From Adineta ricciae (lineage: Eukaryota > Rotifera > Eurotatoria > Adinetida > Adinetidae), in contig CAJNOJ010000248.1 in NCBI GenBank assembly GCA_905250025.1, positions 62,001 through 126,000 on the forward strand: a DNA stretch of 64,000 nucleotides, in the 5' to 3' direction. The notes beneath the pieces were generated by a model that saw nothing but the letters and a program-made list of their open reading frames with translations, did no database searches and was not told where the DNA came from. Of this stretch, positions 44,893 through 54,836 are shown in pieces. Every line of letters starts with the position of its first letter. Position 1 is the stretch's first letter. Position numbers and translations under genes: made by a program.

Positions 44893-45441
44893 TCAAATGA
44901 TCTCAACTGGTTGTTCAGGTAAGCCAGCTGTTTGTCGGATAATATCATTGATTTTCTCTGCACTCGCTAACAGAAGCTCAGAAACTGGAAGTTTTAAGTC
45001 TTCCGCGTCTATATCGCCATCTTCAGCACGTGCCTGCAACAAGGTCAGGTAATTAAAAATATGCTTATGGGCTTTTTTGTAGAGTCTGTCTTCGAGTTCA
45101 TTTATATGAAACACTTGTTCGCAGAGTTTTGAGCGTTGATAACGTTTATATTCGGTCACAAAGCCGTCTGTATCACAATAAAGGTAGAAACGTCTGCGTA
45201 CATTTGTTGGACTAGCATAGATATTAACCATGACAATAGCATGATGAGGAAGGAATATGTCTATTTCTCCCTTAAAGTTTGCATAATATTCTATTATTTC
45301 TTTGCATTGAGCTGGAGCGAGACAATGGAGGAAAAAGTGCTCGTGGAAGAAATCCGGTCGATCAAATCCATGTAAGGTGTCGTTTGGTGCCAGAAGTATT
45401 AGTATTGATGAAGGATCCACCCTGAGTGTTGAGTTAGTCAT
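44893..45441 (-). CDS. Uncharacterised 182-aa protein
   Basis: A single-exon ORF beginning at an ATG at 45441. There is no signal peptide and no membrane segment. The sequence is mixed and soluble, with FFHEHFFLHCLAPAQCKEIIEYYA, an IDIFLPHHAIVMVNIY strand pair and a helical acidic C-terminal half ending AGLPEQPVEII. I do not recognise the family. The Cys/His-rich N-terminal part has no obvious metal-site spacing. Coding status is supported by length, amino-acid composition and absence of low complexity. It lies tandem to the following - strand gene with about 240 bp between them. Confidence 0.55.
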   Translation of the reverse strand: MTNSTLRVDPSSILILLAPNDTLHGFDRPDFFHEHFFLHCLAPAQCKEIIEYYANFKGEIDIFLPHHAIVMVNIYASPTNVRRRFYLYCDTDGFVTEYKRYQRSKLCEQVFHINELEDRLYKKAHKHIFNYLTLLQARAEDGDIDAEDLKLPVSELLLASAEKINDIIRQTAGLPEQPVEII

Positions 45442-45682
45442 CTGAAACTACAAAGCATTTGATTAGCTAGAAATGTATCCTATTCCGCAACTTTGTGCAT
45501 CGCCGGAACTGGTTCCAAATGCACAGGATTGTGGAATAGGAGCACTGCTCGTTTTATTCTATTCAAAAAAGTCAGCAAAGGTCAGAAAAGATATTAATAA
45601 TATTATAGTCAACATTACTTTGCTTAAGGAAAACGTGAATCAAATATGTAGAATGTAAACTTAAATATGAGCTCTGATTGAG

Positions 45683-46918
45683 TTAGTTTCTTTTCGTGAG
45701 AAAGACTGATGAGTTCTGATTAAATTCTATTGCTTTCTGATAATATTTTTGTGCCAACTCACGGCTCATATTTTCTGCACAGAATTCTCCGATTCTCTCA
45801 CATATCGAGGCACGCTCAGCAACCCATTGCAAAGCAAGCGCTCTTGCTTGATAGTATATGTTGTGGACGTTTGCAAATTCTTCCAGTAACATCTGATCAC
45901 TTTCTGTAACTGACGGATGGTCACGTATACTGAGAATGTAAATTTGATGGACACAAGCTATTGATGATAATTCTTTTAAAATATTCGTTTCATTCTTTAT
46001 ATTTGCCGATATGATTATAGGACAAACGTAGTCTGTTGAATGAATCTCTTTCAATTTCGCGATAAATTCGGAACCGTTGTCAAATAATACGCCTTCTTCA
46101 TGCGTCAGCGTTTTTAAAAGTGTGACAAGTTCATCACCTGCTGATCGTTGTTCGACCGTACAATAAATAAAGGTACTGTTGCGCAGATTTGCCAGTAAAT
46201 CCTCTTCAAAATACGAATCGTCAAGTAATGAATCATCTCTGGTCTCAATCATTCGATCGACTTGATTGATCAAACTGTTCACGTATCGCATAGGTTTTAG
46301 CGCTAAGTGTGCATCGAGTTTGTCTGCACGACCCAAAAGAATTTTCGCCCAATAAAAATAAGTCAACGCCTGGTGAATATTCGTTATTATGTCCTTTTCA
46401 AGAGATCTTTCTCCGATTTTAACATAGTAGTGTGATATGTCGCGCAATAATCGGCACAAAAGATCGAGTTCGTGACCAAAAGTAAGCAGATAATCAGCAT
46501 ATTCCATCTGCCAATCGAGATCTAGCCATTCGTAAAATTGCAAAACGTAGATTTGAATGCGCCCATCTTCCAATTCTGCCGTATATTCCGAGCAAATCTG
46601 AGGAACAAACGTTTGTCCAATTACATCAGATACAATTATATAGATTTGCTTATCTTCTCGAATGCTTTCACAAATATAATTCAAACATGAGGCTGATTTA
46701 GTAAAAGCTGCCAACTGAGAAGCAATGCCAAAATCGATCGTTGAAAACTGGCATGAGCCATAATCTATATTGTCGTATATATCAACCATCGAGAGATCAT
46801 CACTAGTGGACGGATCGATATTTCGAGCAAATACTCTCTTAAGATGAATATAATCATTTGGTGAACCAATATGATCGTCCAACCATACAATTGAAATATC
46901 ATGAAACGATGTATTCAT
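45683..46918 (-). CDS. Protein with duplicated receiver-like domain and TPR-like tail
   Basis: An uninterrupted ORF of 411 aa from the ATG at 46918. The N-terminal part starts DISIVWLDDHIG and continues CESIREDKQIYIIVSDVIGQ and IQIYVLQF. This is an alpha/beta pattern like the receiver-like module found at the N-terminus of many bdelloid ART-TPR proteins. A second copy of the pattern appears at about residues 270-370 (STFIYCTVEQRS, DYVCPIIISANI, VHQIYILSIRD). The C-terminus has one TPR-like helix pair (IGEFCAENMSRELAQKYYQKAIEFN). No ART catalytic motif is present. In other proteins these domains accompany ADP-ribosyltransferases, so this may be a regulatory relative. The function is unproven. 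Confidence 0.65.
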   Translation of the reverse strand: MNTSFHDISIVWLDDHIGSPNDYIHLKRVFARNIDPSTSDDLSMVDIYDNIDYGSCQFSTIDFGIASQLAAFTKSASCLNYICESIREDKQIYIIVSDVIGQTFVPQICSEYTAELEDGRIQIYVLQFYEWLDLDWQMEYADYLLTFGHELDLLCRLLRDISHYYVKIGERSLEKDIITNIHQALTYFYWAKILLGRADKLDAHLALKPMRYVNSLINQVDRMIETRDDSLLDDSYFEEDLLANLRNSTFIYCTVEQRSAGDELVTLLKTLTHEEGVLFDNGSEFIAKLKEIHSTDYVCPIIISANIKNETNILKELSSIACVHQIYILSIRDHPSVTESDQMLLEEFANVHNIYYQARALALQWVAERASICERIGEFCAENMSRELAQKYYQKAIEFNQNSSVFLTKRN

Positions 46919-47257
46919 CTTTTTAATCGACTGTATGTTAAATAATCTGAAACGTGTGTCGAGAAGTAAACAAGTACACTTTCTTTTTCGCTTGCTGAAG
47001 GTAAAAACCCAATTTAATATCTCCGAAAAGTGAAAAATACCCTTTTTTATACACACACGACACTCTCATCTCGTTACCTACTTCCTTTCTTTTTTCCAAG
47101 CTCGCTTTTCTTGTCAACATTAGTCTAGAGCAACAACAAAATTTTCTTCCTTTCTTTTCCTTCCTACGACAAATAGAACAATTGACGGCATAGAGAAGCC
47201 ATAAAACATATACGCCGTCTTCACGAAGTTTTATTGGGCATATAGTGTGAATCTATT
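46919..47257. other. Intergenic, no gene seen
   Basis: The 5' region of the preceding - strand gene and the 3' flank of the UEV-like gene. A pyrimidine-rich stretch lies at 47085-47165. Confidence 0.5.
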
Positions 47258-48306
47258 TTATTTAGCATTAAATAGATTAGAAACTTTTGTTTTTATTCTT
47301 GCGATTGGATTTTTGCTCATTTTCTTATCATGATGATCAAGACAATCTACGATAACTTTGATAAGATCGACTAAAGATGTGTTCAATGTCCATTTGGTTT
47401 TACACTTCAATAATTCATGATCGAGTTCCCCTAAAAATATTATTTCCTCATATGAAAAAAGATTTTTTACTTTACTAACCATTTTCGTTAACACTTGGAT
47501 GATTGATAGGAGTTAAAAAGTGTACCCTTGGTAGATTAATCGGATAAGTTTTACCCAATTGTAATTGTATTCTAACCGTACTTTTTTCAAAGATTTCCGA
47601 AGTAGGAAATATTTGTCCAACAATTGTATAATTTTCTGTCTCATCTGGCTCATCGTCGTCATCGTCGTCATCAGAAAATGGGGATTTTTCGAGTAAAAAT
47701 CGAACAGATGCATCACTTTTACTCAAAAGTTTTAATCGGGTGACATCCAAATAAAAATTTCTGCTTGACTTCAAGTCAACTGCCTTGTTGTACTCTAGTA
47801 AAAGTTAACAAAGTTTATAAATCATCATTTATGTTGCACATACTCGAATTCAAATCTTCTCTTAATTTCGAAAATTCTGCTTCACTTAATTGCGTACTTC
47901 CAGTAGTAATAACCTTCTGATTCTCTTTATCTCTTTTGATATTATATCGACCATGCGCAATTGCCATGGTTTCATCCGTAATTTGTTTTGATGGGTGGAT
48001 GAAAACTAAGCCATCGAATGTTGCTGTGTAAATGAAGTAGTTTTTGTGATTCTTATACTGAAATTCAGCAGCAACAGCATCACCAACAGATGATTCAGTC
48101 GAATATACATATTTCGATAAACTATTTTTCGCTGTCTGAATTAATTTATCTGGCTTTGTTGGTTGATTGTTTGGCATGATTTGGAAATATAATGAACCAT
48201 GTTGAAATAAAACCCATTCTTTGTGTTGATCACCAAGAACTGTCAGCAAATAACGAATAGCATCGAGGAAGAAGATGCAGAAATCGTCTTCTGTTGCATC
48301 AGTCAT
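47258..48306 (-). CDS. UEV-like ubiquitin-conjugating enzyme variant
   Basis: Exons 48306-47844, 47794-47480 and 47430-47258 join across two 49-nt introns, giving 316 aa. The C-terminal 150 residues have the E2 (UBC) fold order: a helix, then TIVGQIFPTSEIFEKSTVRIQLQL, YPINLPRVHFLTPINHPSVNENG, ELDHELLKCKTKWTLNTSLVDLIKVIVDCL. In active E2s a catalytic Cys follows HPNV-x(4)-G-x-I-C. Here the matching place reads NENGELDHELL, with no Cys, so the domain is probably an inactive UEV-type variant. A run of Asp lies near residue 200. The N-terminal 170 residues form a separate domain I do not recognise. The role may be ubiquitin binding or scaffolding. Confidence 0.75.
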
Positions 48307-48964
48307 GACAAATATACGAAAAATATGGAAACTAACGTTGCGATCAATATTTTCATGCAAACATACAGTGTGTTATATGTGGTGTCATAAAGAAAATACC
48401 AACGATAAGTTAACTTATCTTTTTTCGTTCTGATAAAATGTGTAATATGAGAAGCTTCGAAAAATATGTATTTATGAAAAAAAAGGAGCCTTTATCGTTA
48501 AGTCAATTGCGTATTCTATAATTCGCCATGTATTTGAGTGCTAGTCGTAAATTGTAGCTGAACGAAGATTTGTAAGATTAAGCTGGCAGATAAATTGCTG
48601 TAGAGTATTCACTCTTAAGGAAAGATAATGGAAACGTAGCTACATCTATCGAGAATATATTGAAGGAAACTATATATTATAAAGCTCCGTTTTTTGTTGC
48701 GGTCCTTTTCAATCACGGTTTCACAATTTCTCGACTAGTAACGAAATTTCATCCTCCTTGAATTTGATATTCGCTCTAGGTGGTACGAATCTTTCGCAAT
48801 CATATAATTTTACTTATTCAAAGACGTCATATGTAATTACATGAAGATCCTAACCAGATTCCATGATATTTGGAAGCACTTCCGCAATAATATTCTATAA
48901 ATACACGTTCCATCGTCATACACTAAAACGAACTTTACATCCAGTTTACTATCAAGCAGCAAAC
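48307..48964. other. Divergent intergenic region; right end repeated
   Basis: No gene is seen. From about 48850 the sequence is homologous to 54720 onward, as part of a duplicated DNRLRE gene and its 5' flank. Confidence 0.5.
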
Positions 48965-49332
48965 ATGCCTATCTATTCAACACTATTGGTTCGCCTTCTA
49001 TCGATTTCACACTGTTGTTCGCTTGATTCAAAAATGTCAACAGGTAAATATTATCAATCAGAAAGAGATAATTTTAATAATACATATGTCTTAGGACTTC
49101 AACGCAACAGAAATACAATCATTCGAAAATATGATTCAGAAATAAACACTTTTTGTGCAGCTGATGGTAGTGGCACAGCACACCTTGATTGGCAACATTT
49201 ACGCATCGATGCTCATTCAAATTATGCACAAGGTTGTGGCGAACAATTCACACGATCATTATTGACCTTGGACGAAATCGACAGTTTACCATCCAACGCT
49301 GTCATAAAATCTGCTCAGATCAAACTATTTGG
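48965..49332 (+). CDS. DNRLRE-domain secreted protein, truncated at a gap
   Basis: The start at 48965 gives a hydrophobic signal (IYSTLLVRLLSISHCC). A 51-nt intron (GTAAAT..TCTTAG) joins MST to GLQRNRNTIIRKYD. The following SDAxI-like part (TFCAADGSGTAHLDWQHLRID, LPSNAVIKSAQIKLF) is the start of a DNRLRE-type beta-sandwich, found in secreted carbohydrate-associated proteins. The frame stops being homologous exactly at the N at 49333, whereas the paralogue at 54837 continues for 130 more residues. The truncation is therefore probably an assembly break. This copy keeps its 5' frame intact and may be the functional one. Confidence 0.65.
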
Positions 49333-49333
49333 N

Positions 49334-49895
49334 TTCGCCAATTCAACTTGCAATACGTTTCTAACGGACATTCGAAATAATAGTGTGTTCTGTGAGCTCG
49401 ATTGCATAATATATACGAAGAACAATACAAAATAAATTTTTGTCCTAGCCATCAACAAGAAAAATTCTGACGTTTACGAAATATACTCACCCATCAGTTA
49501 CACTATTTGTTAAATTTTGCTTTTGTGATACACTTTTGTTTTAATCAATGAAGTAGGAAGAAAGCGATTCTCATTCTTTATTCTCTTTGGACATTCTAAA
49601 AGCACCTTCAGATTGAGAACAGTCACGAATCGTTTTGCTTTTCTTTCTCTCCAGATAGAAGTTACACTACTTTTGCATAAAAAATCATTCGTTTATTTAA
49701 ATCATTCTTCATTACTTCATATATCCTAATGAAGCCATCTTAGACAAGGATATATTCCGGTTACATGAATTGTACGTTGCGGATTATTACAACTTCATTC
49801 GTTCGAAATCGACTTTATTTCTATTGACATTGACTATATTTTCAAATATAACAAAGCGTCATTCTCATGTTTGTGTAACCACGATTCTTTTTCGG
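49334..49895. other. Intergenic, no gene seen
   Basis: Sequence after the N does not continue the DNRLRE domain beyond a few codons. No coding signal is recognised. Confidence 0.45.
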
Positions 49896-50819
49896 TCAAA
49901 TAACAATAGTTTGGTCTGGATGCGGATGTTTCCTGAGAGGTTTGAATAATCGACAACATTGCTCACGGTAAACCTTTCCAGACAAAATATGAAGAAAAAA
50001 TGAAATAAAATAATCACATTGCGTCCATATAAGACAAATATATCGTATAGCAATTATAGTCGGTGTACGTGTCGCTGTATTTAATACATTTAAACAGTAG
50101 ATCACACCGAACGGAGTGGTTAGAATTATATGAACAAATATTTGAAGAATTAGCATACGTGCCAACTGTCCTTCTGTTCGACGAGTGGACGTCGTTGGAC
50201 CGTTTTGTATTCCTGTACGGATAGAATGTTTACGAATATTAACAATAGTCAGAAGTCCAAAAGTGAGTATGAATATTGGCCCCAACATGTAGTAACTAAT
50301 GACTTGAGAAAACGTATAAATATTGGCTGGTAAAGTGGTGTATAGCCGGCATATTCCAGTTGTTGAGTCAAAGTAATAAATGAAAAACATAGGTAACATG
50401 TATACAGAGCCCAATATCGTACTGATAACAATCTTTATACGAGCTTTTCGTTTCGTACTTGCTGAATTTAATCGACGGGATTTTGAACTAGAACAATATC
50501 GATCAAATGATACTAAAACAAGCATTATTCGAGCAAGTATTGGTGGCGAGAATATGATGTAAAAGTATATATTACATCCTACCGATGTATTCTCCCATCC
50601 AATCCACAAAGCACGTATAACTTGTGTTGGACATATCAAACAAGTATAAATAATGCTCAGAATTGCGTAAGCAATGAAATAATGCGAGCAAGGTGAACTA
50701 CGAAGAGCATTGGATGCGAGGATGCGAATACTGAAACTATTTGTGACTAAAACTAATGTGAATAGTATGGGTTGAATATAAATATTTGATTTTAAAACTT
50801 GATCGTATAATGCACTCAT
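49896..50819 (-). CDS. Rhodopsin-family 7TM receptor
   Basis: An intronless ORF of 307 aa from the ATG at 50819. Seven hydrophobic helices are present: FTLVLVTNSFSIRIL (TM1), HYFIAYAILSIIYTCLI (TM2), LVLVSFDRYCSS at the end of TM3 with a good D-R-Y box, FGLLTIVNIRKHS (TM5), ILQIFVHIILTTPFGVIYCLN (TM6) and FFLHILSGKVYREQ after TM7. The NPxxY motif is degenerate. It is a class A receptor of a different subfamily from those at 35104 and 43358, since it retains DRY. The ligand is unknown. The short N-terminus has one sequon (NMS). Confidence 0.83.
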   Translation of the reverse strand: MSALYDQVLKSNIYIQPILFTLVLVTNSFSIRILASNALRSSPCSHYFIAYAILSIIYTCLICPTQVIRALWIGWENTSVGCNIYFYIIFSPPILARIMLVLVSFDRYCSSSKSRRLNSASTKRKARIKIVISTILGSVYMLPMFFIYYFDSTTGICRLYTTLPANIYTFSQVISYYMLGPIFILTFGLLTIVNIRKHSIRTGIQNGPTTSTRRTEGQLARMLILQIFVHIILTTPFGVIYCLNVLNTATRTPTIIAIRYICLIWTQCDYFISFFLHILSGKVYREQCCRLFKPLRKHPHPDQTIVI

Positions 50820-51576
50820 GTTGATCAAATTGTAGAAAGTATCTTCAATCCGAATTTCAGTGTCGATGGAGAGAACAAAAATTATGTGCCTTCTTGCTGA
50901 ATTATTAGTAGAAAAATGTTAAAGAAAAGTATGTTGAAGAACTTGATAAAGAAGAGAAGAAAAAGAACTTCAGTGAAGCGTTTAAAGTACATCATCGCTG
51001 ATGATCAAGTACAAACGTTGAAAAGTTTATAATAATATAATAACTATGGAAATCCAACACTATTTTCTGTCCTGGAATTATCTAAAATAATAGAATAGAT
51101 GTTTGAACGATCGTTTCAGACAAAATTGAAACGATAGATTTTATATGAGCGCTGTAGAAGGTTGGGAATCAAACTGATATTTATAGAAATGTCACACACA
51201 GAAGAGTTCAATACAACATTTTTATAACATAAATGATGTCTAGACATATTTCCATCAATGTTTTTTTTCTGTGCACTAACAGTGAGATCGATATGATCGT
51301 GTTAGCAAGAGAAAATTGTGACTTATCCTTTTCTTTTAATTTGTGCGTGCTTTTCTAATTGTCACCCTTCTCGTGCGAACCAGCTGTGACGTTTTCATCT
51401 TCTCAGGCTCTTAACCTATCTCAAATAAACATGCATCAAAGAAAATGTAAGATAGGCAAAAATAGAAAGAGAGTTGTTAGATTGATTTACCGTATTAGAC
51501 GATAATAGATATTTTTTTGAATGATTCTTTTATCATCTTCCATCAATTATTTTTACCATAATGTATTCCATCGTAC
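50820..51576. other. Intergenic, no gene seen
   Basis: The upstream region of the 49896 receptor. AT-rich with purine-rich patches. No coding signal before the duplicated block begins. Confidence 0.5.
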
Positions 51577-52887
51577 TTCAAGCAAGCATATGGCCACAGC
51601 TTGCATTCGGATCAATAATAAGATTTTCTTTTCAACAGTTCTATGTCATCCGAGACTGAGGTTAGCAAGTAAAGGACAAACAAAGATATAGACAAAAATC
51701 ACTCTTATCATTAATGAAAAATTCCAATAAATACTGTCTTTACCGATGGGTCGAATGATTTTTTCCAAGACGTATTTTCAATGGTAAAATTAAATGACCA
51801 TCTCATCGTGTGCTGTAAATGAATATTTTTTAGTTAAGTGAATGCTATCAAGAAAGTTCTTATATTGATGAAATCTTGTATTTATTGTGTTTCTCATACA
51901 CTTGAAAAAAAAACATCACCTTTTTTTTCATATAGTCATTTATTATACATCAATAGAAATAGTCTTCATCACGAATCACGACTACTTCATTCCCGTATAT
52001 GGTTCGATATTTTGAATATCTACACCCGTGAAACAACCATCTGCACAAAATAACGGGTCGTATCCACATAATGATAAAAGATTGTGATTATTTTCATCGA
52101 CATCCAACATTATAGAATATTCCTCTCCGTGTTGCCCAAAAGGTTCATTTAACCAATTCAAACACGATGAGTAGATTTTATCCAGCGTTTGCTTTTCACC
52201 CTCGTTCCAGCCTTCATCGTGTGAATATAACTGAGCTTGATTTTCATACCAATCCTTTGTTTTACGAGCAACAACCTAAAAGTAACACAGTTAAGTAGTG
52301 AAGAGTCATTTTCATGCGCGAGATTTGTTCAATCAGTCTAAATCAATACTTCAAGATATTTTCCATACTAACCTCCCCATTTCGGACAAATATGGTCAGT
52401 GAAGTGGGTGCCAGATATGCTATCTGCCGTGAGAGTGTGTATTGATAAGAATTGTGCCATAGTGTTCGCATACGTTGCCATTGTTGCAAACTACTTCTGA
52501 ATTTTTGCTTCATTTCTTCCGGAATCTCTGAATAAGACAATGAGGAAATACTCAGCAGAGATCTGTTTATTCGTCGTACATTATGAGCATGAGTTATGCA
52601 GAAAAACGTGATGATTGCTAAGAATCGAAATGTTGAACTGAAGAAAAATAAAATATTTAATATAACTGAGGAATGTCAATTTACGTACTTCATTTTAAGA
52701 GGATGAATGGAATTGCTTAGATATATAGATATGCTTTTCTGTCGCTGTTTATATATGTTTAATGAGAGAGGATGTTAACAAAGAAGTTAACCTTCTCACC
52801 AATGAATATTCTCTCATTGATCTAAAGGTCATGGGAAAAAAATGACAAAGAAAGAAAAATAAATCATATCCTGTCTAAAAACAAAAG
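51577..52887. repeat. 1.3 kb direct segmental duplication, copy B
   Basis: Same orientation as 1-1332 and highly similar throughout. Unlike copy A, its right side continues into normal sequence (a transposon-like element from 52992) and its left side continues to 51576. The true block could therefore be defined from this copy. Confidence 0.9.
51982..52693 (-). CDS. Small secreted protein, DUF6174-like (copy B)
   Basis: Exons 52693-52689, 52637-52373 and 52275-51982 have the same lengths as copy A and give 187 aa. The signal peptide ends THA in place of SHA. Substitutions are scattered (for example IGYLPPTS to IAYLAPTS, and SLFCGDSC to PLFCADGC) without any frameshift or stop. Retention of all splice sites and the open frame suggests the duplicate is functional or very young. 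The function is unknown, as for the first copy. Confidence 0.72.
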
Positions 52888-52991
52888 ATAAGAATTTTCT
52901 TTAGGGGATCGAATGATGCAGAATAAATCATATGCTATGCCTACGATATTAATATATGGATTAGAAAACGAATTCGTATCTAGATCTATAT

Positions 52992-53465
52992 CAGAGATGG
53001 AACCCAACAGATTTTTTCCATCCGGTCTGGTCCAGTCAAATTAATTTTGGTGTCAAACTGGCAGGAATCCAGCAGGGTTATAAGTGTATATTATAGTATT
53101 TTAGTTAAGGTAATAAGAAAAATCAGTTTTTTAAGCAGTACATCGACCTGATCTTTTTCTCATCGATGTTAATCGAATTATGAATAAAAGCGGCCACGAT
53201 TAAATAAAATTACGGCTGTGCATGTCAATGAATTGCAACAAATATTTTGGTTATATGTTCCTTTTTCAACTGGAACATTTAGCAATTTCTGACAAGATAT
53301 TTCAAATAAAAAGCGATGACAGACGTTTTTTTGTAAAAAAATTGAAATTCAAGTAGAATTCTCAAATATTAAAACTGGTAAAAATAAAATCCGGTTTGAT
53401 TTTTAGCTCGGTCTTGTCTGGTCCGGTCGGGTCGGAGTCCGGTTGCCGAACTGGTTCAAACTCTG
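52992..53465. mobile_element. hAT-like non-autonomous element (degenerate)
   Basis: The ends begin CAGAGATGGAACC on one strand and CAGAGTTTGAACC on the other, imperfect inverted termini that start with the CAGNG typical of hAT elements. Both subterminal regions are rich in CCGGTC/GGTCCGG strings. The flanking 8-mers (ATCTATAT and ACATGAAT) do not match well, so target-site duplication is not confirmed. There is no transposase ORF. The right half recurs at 56401-56680. Confidence 0.45.
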
Positions 53466-54083
53466 ACATGAATCACTTCGAACGAAACTTCCATTACAAC
53501 ATCCAGATCATGATCCTTGCCAAAATAACCAATATTGACATATTGTGGTGATTTGTTTTTTAAATGCTCCATTTCAATAATTGAGGAAAATGTCAATATT
53601 CTGATGATTCGAGTTAGCTACGATGATATCCAACGATTGATTATTGTTTAGATCTCCGACAACAATCGATGGTGGGTTGGAATTATGAATGGTCGAATAA
53701 AGAATGTGATCTTGAAATGTTCCATTTCCATAATTGAAAAATATTCCAATGTTATTCGTACCATAATTAGCAACAGCAATGTCTAAATAAGAATCATTAT
53801 TAAAATGATTGACAACGACTGAGAAGGGTTGAGATTATATTGAGGGTGTGAGGGTGAAAAATTCGATGATTGGATTAGATAGAGGTCATCGAGCTTGATC
53901 TGGACCCAGCATGATTGAAGTTATAACTGGCTCAGAAGCGAATCTGTCCAAGGTTTTGCAAGATTTAGTTTTTTTTCGATGTTTTTGGACTTTTAGGGGA
54001 TGAAGGGAATGTATTTTTGAGAATATTTTTTTGGAACCGATAGAGTTGAGCCAGTTCTACTTGGACCTAGTGTGATCATAGTT
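53186..54083. repeat. 0.9 kb duplicated block, copy A
   Basis: Repeated at 56401-57303 with few differences. It contains the right end of the hAT-like element, an FG-GAP gene fragment and an unclassified segment with TGAGGGTG motifs. It also holds two related GGACCyAG..TGAT..AGTT stretches. Confidence 0.88.
53510..53826 (-). pseudogene. FG-GAP repeat gene fragment, copy A
   Basis: The - strand reads FNNDSYLDIAVANYGTNN, GNGTFQDHILYST and VVGDLNNNQSLDIIVAN. These are two FG-GAP blades of the same kind as the gene at 26593. A TGA replaces the Gly codon after NY in the second blade, and a frameshift follows. No start or anchor is present. Confidence 0.7.
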
Positions 54084-54247
54084 GGAACGCGCTCTCATGC
54101 GAACTGACTGTAGAAAAAGTCGAATCCGGAGCCATGATACCCCACGTCGATCAGAACTAGTGACAGTCAGGTGGATGATATTACGCAATGTCCAAGTAAA
54201 TAGTCCAAATTGTTTCTTAACAGAGCATTCTTTCTTATCGTCTACGT

Positions 54248-54407
54248 CAGTGGCGTAACCAGGAATTTTATAAGGGGTGTGGATGCTAGCAAAGAAAGTT
54301 TTGGATCCTACGAATAGAATCGTCATTCCTGTACTCCCCTTCAGTCATTTTTTCTCCAAGGGGGGTGCCCGTGCCCCTAGGGCACTCTCCTCCTGGCTAC
54401 GCCTCTG
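54248..54407. mobile_element. 160-bp hAT-type MITE with near-perfect TSD
   Basis: The termini CAGTGGCGTAACCAGGA and, inverted, CAGAGGCGTAGCCAGGA are about 17-bp inverted repeats with the CAGNG start. The element is flanked by 8-bp direct repeats GTCTACGT (54240-54247) and GTCTATGT (54408-54415), which match at 7 of 8 positions. The size, TIR and TSD length fit a hAT MITE. It has no coding capacity. Confidence 0.75.
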
Positions 54408-54836
54408 GTCTATGTGTAGATGTATGATGAAATGAGAAGGCAACGATTTATCTCTCAGCATTCCTCTTTCGATTTTTTCTATTCACGCATTCTTTTCGTA
54501 TAAGCAGCTGAATAGCACATGAATTTCTTGTCGATATTCTTTCTCTCTTAAATATTTATTTTTCGACGTTTTCCTCTCTTGGGATTTTTCTATTTCGCCA
54601 ATTTCCTTTCGATACTTTCCTTTCGGCATTTTCCACTTTATGTATCAATCCTTTTCGGCTGTGCCTTTCGACATTTTATTTTTCTGCGTTAACCATCAAT
54701 TTGGTCATACGTACATGAAAATGATAACCAGATTCCATGATATTTGCAAGCACTTCCGCAATAATATTCTATAAATACGCGTTCCATAGTCATGCTAAAC
54801 CGAACTTTACATCCAGTTTACTTTCAAGAAGCAAAT

